From Murinocardiopsis flavida (GTDB taxonomy: Bacteria > Actinomycetota > Actinomycetes > Streptosporangiales > Streptosporangiaceae): a DNA stretch of 64,000 nucleotides. Under the pieces are notes generated by a model that was not told where the DNA came from, did not search any database, and worked only from the letters and a program-made list of their open reading frames with translations. The position numbers and the translations under genes are program-made. Below, in pieces: positions 61,752 through 64,000 of the stretch (position 1 is its first letter; the number at the start of each line of letters is the position of its first letter). The stretch is taken from NCBI RefSeq assembly GCF_003014485.1, contig NZ_PYGA01000019.1:62001-126000 (forward strand), read 5' to 3'.

Positions 61752-63299
61752 ATGGACGTCTTCGCGCACCTCGCGAACGGCATCGCCAGCGTGCTGTCAC
61801 CCACAACCCTGCTGTTCCTGCTCATCGGCGTGCTCGTCGGGATGTTCATCGGCGCGATCCCCGGCCTCGGCCCCTCGGCCGGCCTCGCGATCCTGCTCCC
61901 GCTGACCTTCGGACTGGACGCCACCACCGCCATCGTCATGCTCGCCGCCGTCTACTACGGGGCGATGTACGGCGGGACCATCACCTCGGTGCTGATCAAC
62001 ACGCCGGGCGACTCCGCGAGCGTGCCCGCGACCCTGGAGGGCTACCCGCTCGCGCGCAAGGGCCGGGCGATACCCGCCCTGATCATCGCCGCGGTCGCGT
62101 CGTTCGTCGCGGGCACCGTCGCCACGGTCATCCTGACGGTCGCCGCGCCGCCGACCGCGCGGATCGCGTCGTCCTTCGGGCCGCCCGAACTGTTCCTGCT
62201 CGTCGTCATCGGCCTGCTCACGCTCGTCGTCCTCGTCGGGAAGAGCTGGAAGGGCGGCCTGCTCTCCGTCGTGCTGGGCTTCGCCATCGGCACGGTCGGC
62301 ATCGACGTCAGCGGCGGCGAGCAGCGCTACACGTTCGGTTCCACCGAGCTCATCAACGGGGTCGACTTCATCCCGGTCGCCATCGGCCTGTTCGGGCTCG
62401 GCGAGATCCTGTGGACGATCTACCGCGGCGGGCACCGGGAGACCCCCGCGGAAATGGACCTGCGCGCGCGGCGCGGGGCGTTCTGGCCGAGCCGCCAGGA
62501 GTGGCGGGAGGCCGCGAAGCCGATCGCCCGCGGCACCCCGTTGGGATTCCTCCTCGGCGTGATCCCCGGAGCGGGCGCGACCGTCGCCTCCCTCATCTCC
62601 TACAGCACGGAGAAGGCCCTCTCCAAGCGGCCCGAGCGGTTCGGCAAGGGCGCGGTCGAAGGGCTGGCGGGGCCCGAGGCCGCCAACAACTCCGCGGCGA
62701 CCGGTTCGATGGTCCCGCTGCTCACCCTGGGGATCCCCGGGTCCGCCTCGACGGCGGTGCTGCTCGGCGGGTTCATGATGTGGGGCCTGCAACCCGGCCC
62801 GCTGCTCATGCGCGACAACCCCGAGTTCGCGTGGGGCCTCATCGCCAGCATGTACCTCGGCAACGTGATGCTGCTCGCGATGAACGTGTTCTGCATCCCG
62901 CTGTTCGCCGCCGTCACGAGGATCCGTTTCGCGACCCTCGCCCCTCTGATCATCCTGCTCTGCGCGTTCGGGACCTTCACGGTCAACGGCAGCATCGTCG
63001 AAGTGGGCATCATGTTCGGCTGCGGGGTCCTCGGATTCTGCATGCGGCTGTACGGGCTGTCGCCCGCGGCGACCGTCATCGCGCTCGTCCTGGGGCCCAT
63101 CGCCGAGGAGACCCTTCGGCAGAGCCTGCTGCTGTCGGGCGGGACGTTCGCGGTGTTCGTCGAGCGGACCCCCTCACTGGCACTGCTCGGGGTCATGGCG
63201 GTGCTGGTCATCGTCCCGATCGCCATCCCAGCGGCCAAACGGGCCCTGCACCGCAGGGCCGCCGAGCGGGAGCAGGAGGGCGCACCACCCTTGACCTAG
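61752..63299 (+). CDS. tctA: Tripartite tricarboxylate transporter large permease (TctA)
   Basis: TctA is the channel-forming subunit of the TTT carboxylate uptake system. The 515-residue protein has about eleven helices. It carries the family signatures GMFIGAIPGLGPSAGLAILLPLTFGLDATTAIVMLAAVYYGAMYGG and TSVLINTPGDSASV near the start, and the repeated-half equivalents GVIPGAGATVASLISYSTEKALSK and TLGIPGSASTAVLLGGFMMWGLQPGP. ATG 61752 sets the start. With TctC and TctB it completes the transporter; the operon with the CoA-transferase and crotonase suggests import then CoA activation. Confidence 0.93.
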   Translation: MDVFAHLANGIASVLSPTTLLFLLIGVLVGMFIGAIPGLGPSAGLAILLPLTFGLDATTAIVMLAAVYYGAMYGGTITSVLINTPGDSASVPATLEGYPLARKGRAIPALIIAAVASFVAGTVATVILTVAAPPTARIASSFGPPELFLLVVIGLLTLVVLVGKSWKGGLLSVVLGFAIGTVGIDVSGGEQRYTFGSTELINGVDFIPVAIGLFGLGEILWTIYRGGHRETPAEMDLRARRGAFWPSRQEWREAAKPIARGTPLGFLLGVIPGAGATVASLISYSTEKALSKRPERFGKGAVEGLAGPEAANNSAATGSMVPLLTLGIPGSASTAVLLGGFMMWGLQPGPLLMRDNPEFAWGLIASMYLGNVMLLAMNVFCIPLFAAVTRIRFATLAPLIILLCAFGTFTVNGSIVEVGIMFGCGVLGFCMRLYGLSPAATVIALVLGPIAEETLRQSLLLSGGTFAVFVERTPSLALLGVMAVLVIVPIAIPAAKRALHRRAAEREQEGAPPLT

Positions 63300-63301
63300 C
63301 A

Positions 63302-63378
63302 GGGCGGCGCGTCCCTGGTGTCCTGGGGTGGAGGGGGTGTGCGGCGCGTGCCTGGTGTCCTGGGGTGAAGGGGGTGGG
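63302..63378 (+). repeat. 46-bp direct repeat after tctA
   Basis: GGCGCGTCCCTGGTGTCCTG and GGCGCGTGCCTGGTGTCCTG, each followed by GGGTGGAGGGGG or GGGTGAAGGGGG, recur 46 bp apart directly after the tctA stop codon. Confidence 0.65.
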
Positions 63379-63409
63379 TTACCGTCGCAATCGCGACGGC
63401 AACCCACCC
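63372..63409 (+). terminator. Intrinsic terminator-like hairpin downstream of tctA
   Basis: GGGTGGGTTACCGTCGC (63372-63388) pairs with GCGACGGCAACCCACCC (63393-63409) with a single A/C mismatch and a 4-nt loop. Degenerate copies of its GCGACGG arm and of GTCCGCTGGACGCTTCGC follow to about 63480. Confidence 0.65.
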
Positions 63410-63542
63410 TCGGTCCGCTGGACGCTTCGCGATCGCGACGGTAGATAACCCTCTGTCCGCTGGATGCTTCGCACGCCTCCACTGCGCACGCTTCGCGGAG
63501 TGTCGCGCAGCGGGGGACCGCGACGGCAACCTCCGTCTGCGG

Positions 63543-63989
63543 TCAGCCGGCGTCGGGCCCGGTGCCGAGCCGCTCCTCGCGTTCCGGGCCCGGCTCGGCC
63601 CCGCCCGCCGCGGGCTCGTCGCGTTCGGCGGGCGGCTCCGCCGCGTCCTCGGCCTCCGCCGCCGATTCCGCCGTGTCCGATTCCGCCGCGCCCGTGCCAT
63701 GGCGGTTGAGCGCGAGCGCGCGGCGCGCCTGGTAGCAGCGGTGCGGAGCCCACCACGCCCACCAGCCGACCGCGGCGGCCAGCAGGACCGCGCCGAGCCC
63801 CGGACCGGCCCACGCGAGGTCGCCGCCGGAGCGCAGCCCGATCCACGCGGCGTTGCACGCCTGGGACGCCACCAGCAGCCCCCACCCCGTCCGCGCCCAC
63901 GGGCTGTACAGGGACGCGAGCCCGCGCTGCGCCCGGTCCGCAGCCGCCGGCGCCAGATCGGGGTCGGCGCACCGGGTGCCGGTGCGCAC
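63543..63989 (-). CDS. Small membrane protein with acidic C-terminal tail (possibly continuing past window edge)
   Basis: I do not recognise a family. The 148-residue product has two hydrophobic helices (about residues 33-50 and 60-80, the second with the Trp-rich AVGWWAWWAPHRCYQARRAL). An acidic Ala/Glu/Gly/Pro-rich tail of ~50 residues follows. The start given is GTG 63987-63989, only 11 bp from the window edge; the frame remains open upstream, so the real start may lie outside. It is convergent with tctA. Confidence 0.5.
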   Translation of the reverse strand: MRTGTRCADPDLAPAAADRAQRGLASLYSPWARTGWGLLVASQACNAAWIGLRSGGDLAWAGPGLGAVLLAAAVGWWAWWAPHRCYQARRALALNRHGTGAAESDTAESAAEAEDAAEPPAERDEPAAGGAEPGPEREERLGTGPDAG

Positions 63990-64000
63990 CGCGCGGACGA

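Overview
The window is chromosomal DNA of a high-GC actinobacterium. The co-linear uvrC-rapZ-yvcK-whiA and gap-pgk-tpiA-secG-rbpA blocks, the dcw cell-division cluster ending in sepF-yggT-divIVA, and the ileS-dksA/traR-lspA-rluA block are typical of the phylum. Gene style and GC content suggest Streptosporangiales, perhaps Nocardiopsaceae. That family-level placement is inference, not a measured result. No rRNA, tRNA, CRISPR array, prophage or intact transposase was recognised.

Layout. 1-8.7 kb: the 3' end of uvrA, two RDD membrane proteins, a Tat/lipobox Rieske protein, a MscS-type channel (minus strand), then uvrC, rapZ and yvcK. 8.8-14.4 kb: whiA, the lower-glycolysis operon gap-pgk-tpiA, secG and an RbpA-family gene. 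A 159-bp foldback element flanked by CTAG repeats sits directly on the rbpA stop codon. 14.7-30.7 kb: murE-murF-mraY-murD-ftsW-murG-murC-ftsQ-ftsZ-pgeF-yggS-sepF-yggT-divIVA. The usual upstream dcw genes (mraZ, rsmH, ftsL, ftsI) are not here, so the cluster begins abruptly at murE. 30.7-39.2 kb: a long acidic membrane-anchored protein next to divIVA, a repeat-bearing non-coding stretch, ileS (minus strand) under a T-box riboswitch, then dksA/traR, lspA and an RluA-family synthase.

From about 39.2 kb the window becomes accessory. It holds an EamA exporter divergent from a LysR regulator, a BASS-type symporter, an acetolactate-synthase-like ThDP enzyme beside azlC/azlD, an AraC regulator, a GNAT enzyme, and a hotdog thioesterase followed by a long-chain acyl-CoA synthetase. 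An 856-bp non-coding region then holds a perfect 169-bp inverted repeat around a perfect 31-bp hairpin. After it come a cupin and two genes matching the two halves of the plant Tm-1 protein (UPF0261 domain and TIM-barrel domain), a hypothetical protein, a CBM48 mini-protein, a YdcF-like protein and a divergent Nramp-like transporter. Last is an IclR regulator divergent from a CoA-transferase/crotonase/TctC-TctB-TctA operon, which looks like uptake and CoA activation of an unidentified carboxylate.

The most notable signals are non-coding: the CTAG-flanked foldback element at the rbpA/murE junction, the large inverted repeat at 49.9-50.5 kb, a dispersed intergenic repeat with three copies, several short tandem arrays, a T-box, and candidate DasR-like and BlaI-like operators. 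Among proteins the split Tm-1 pair and the orphan carboxylate module are the best candidates for undescribed biochemistry.
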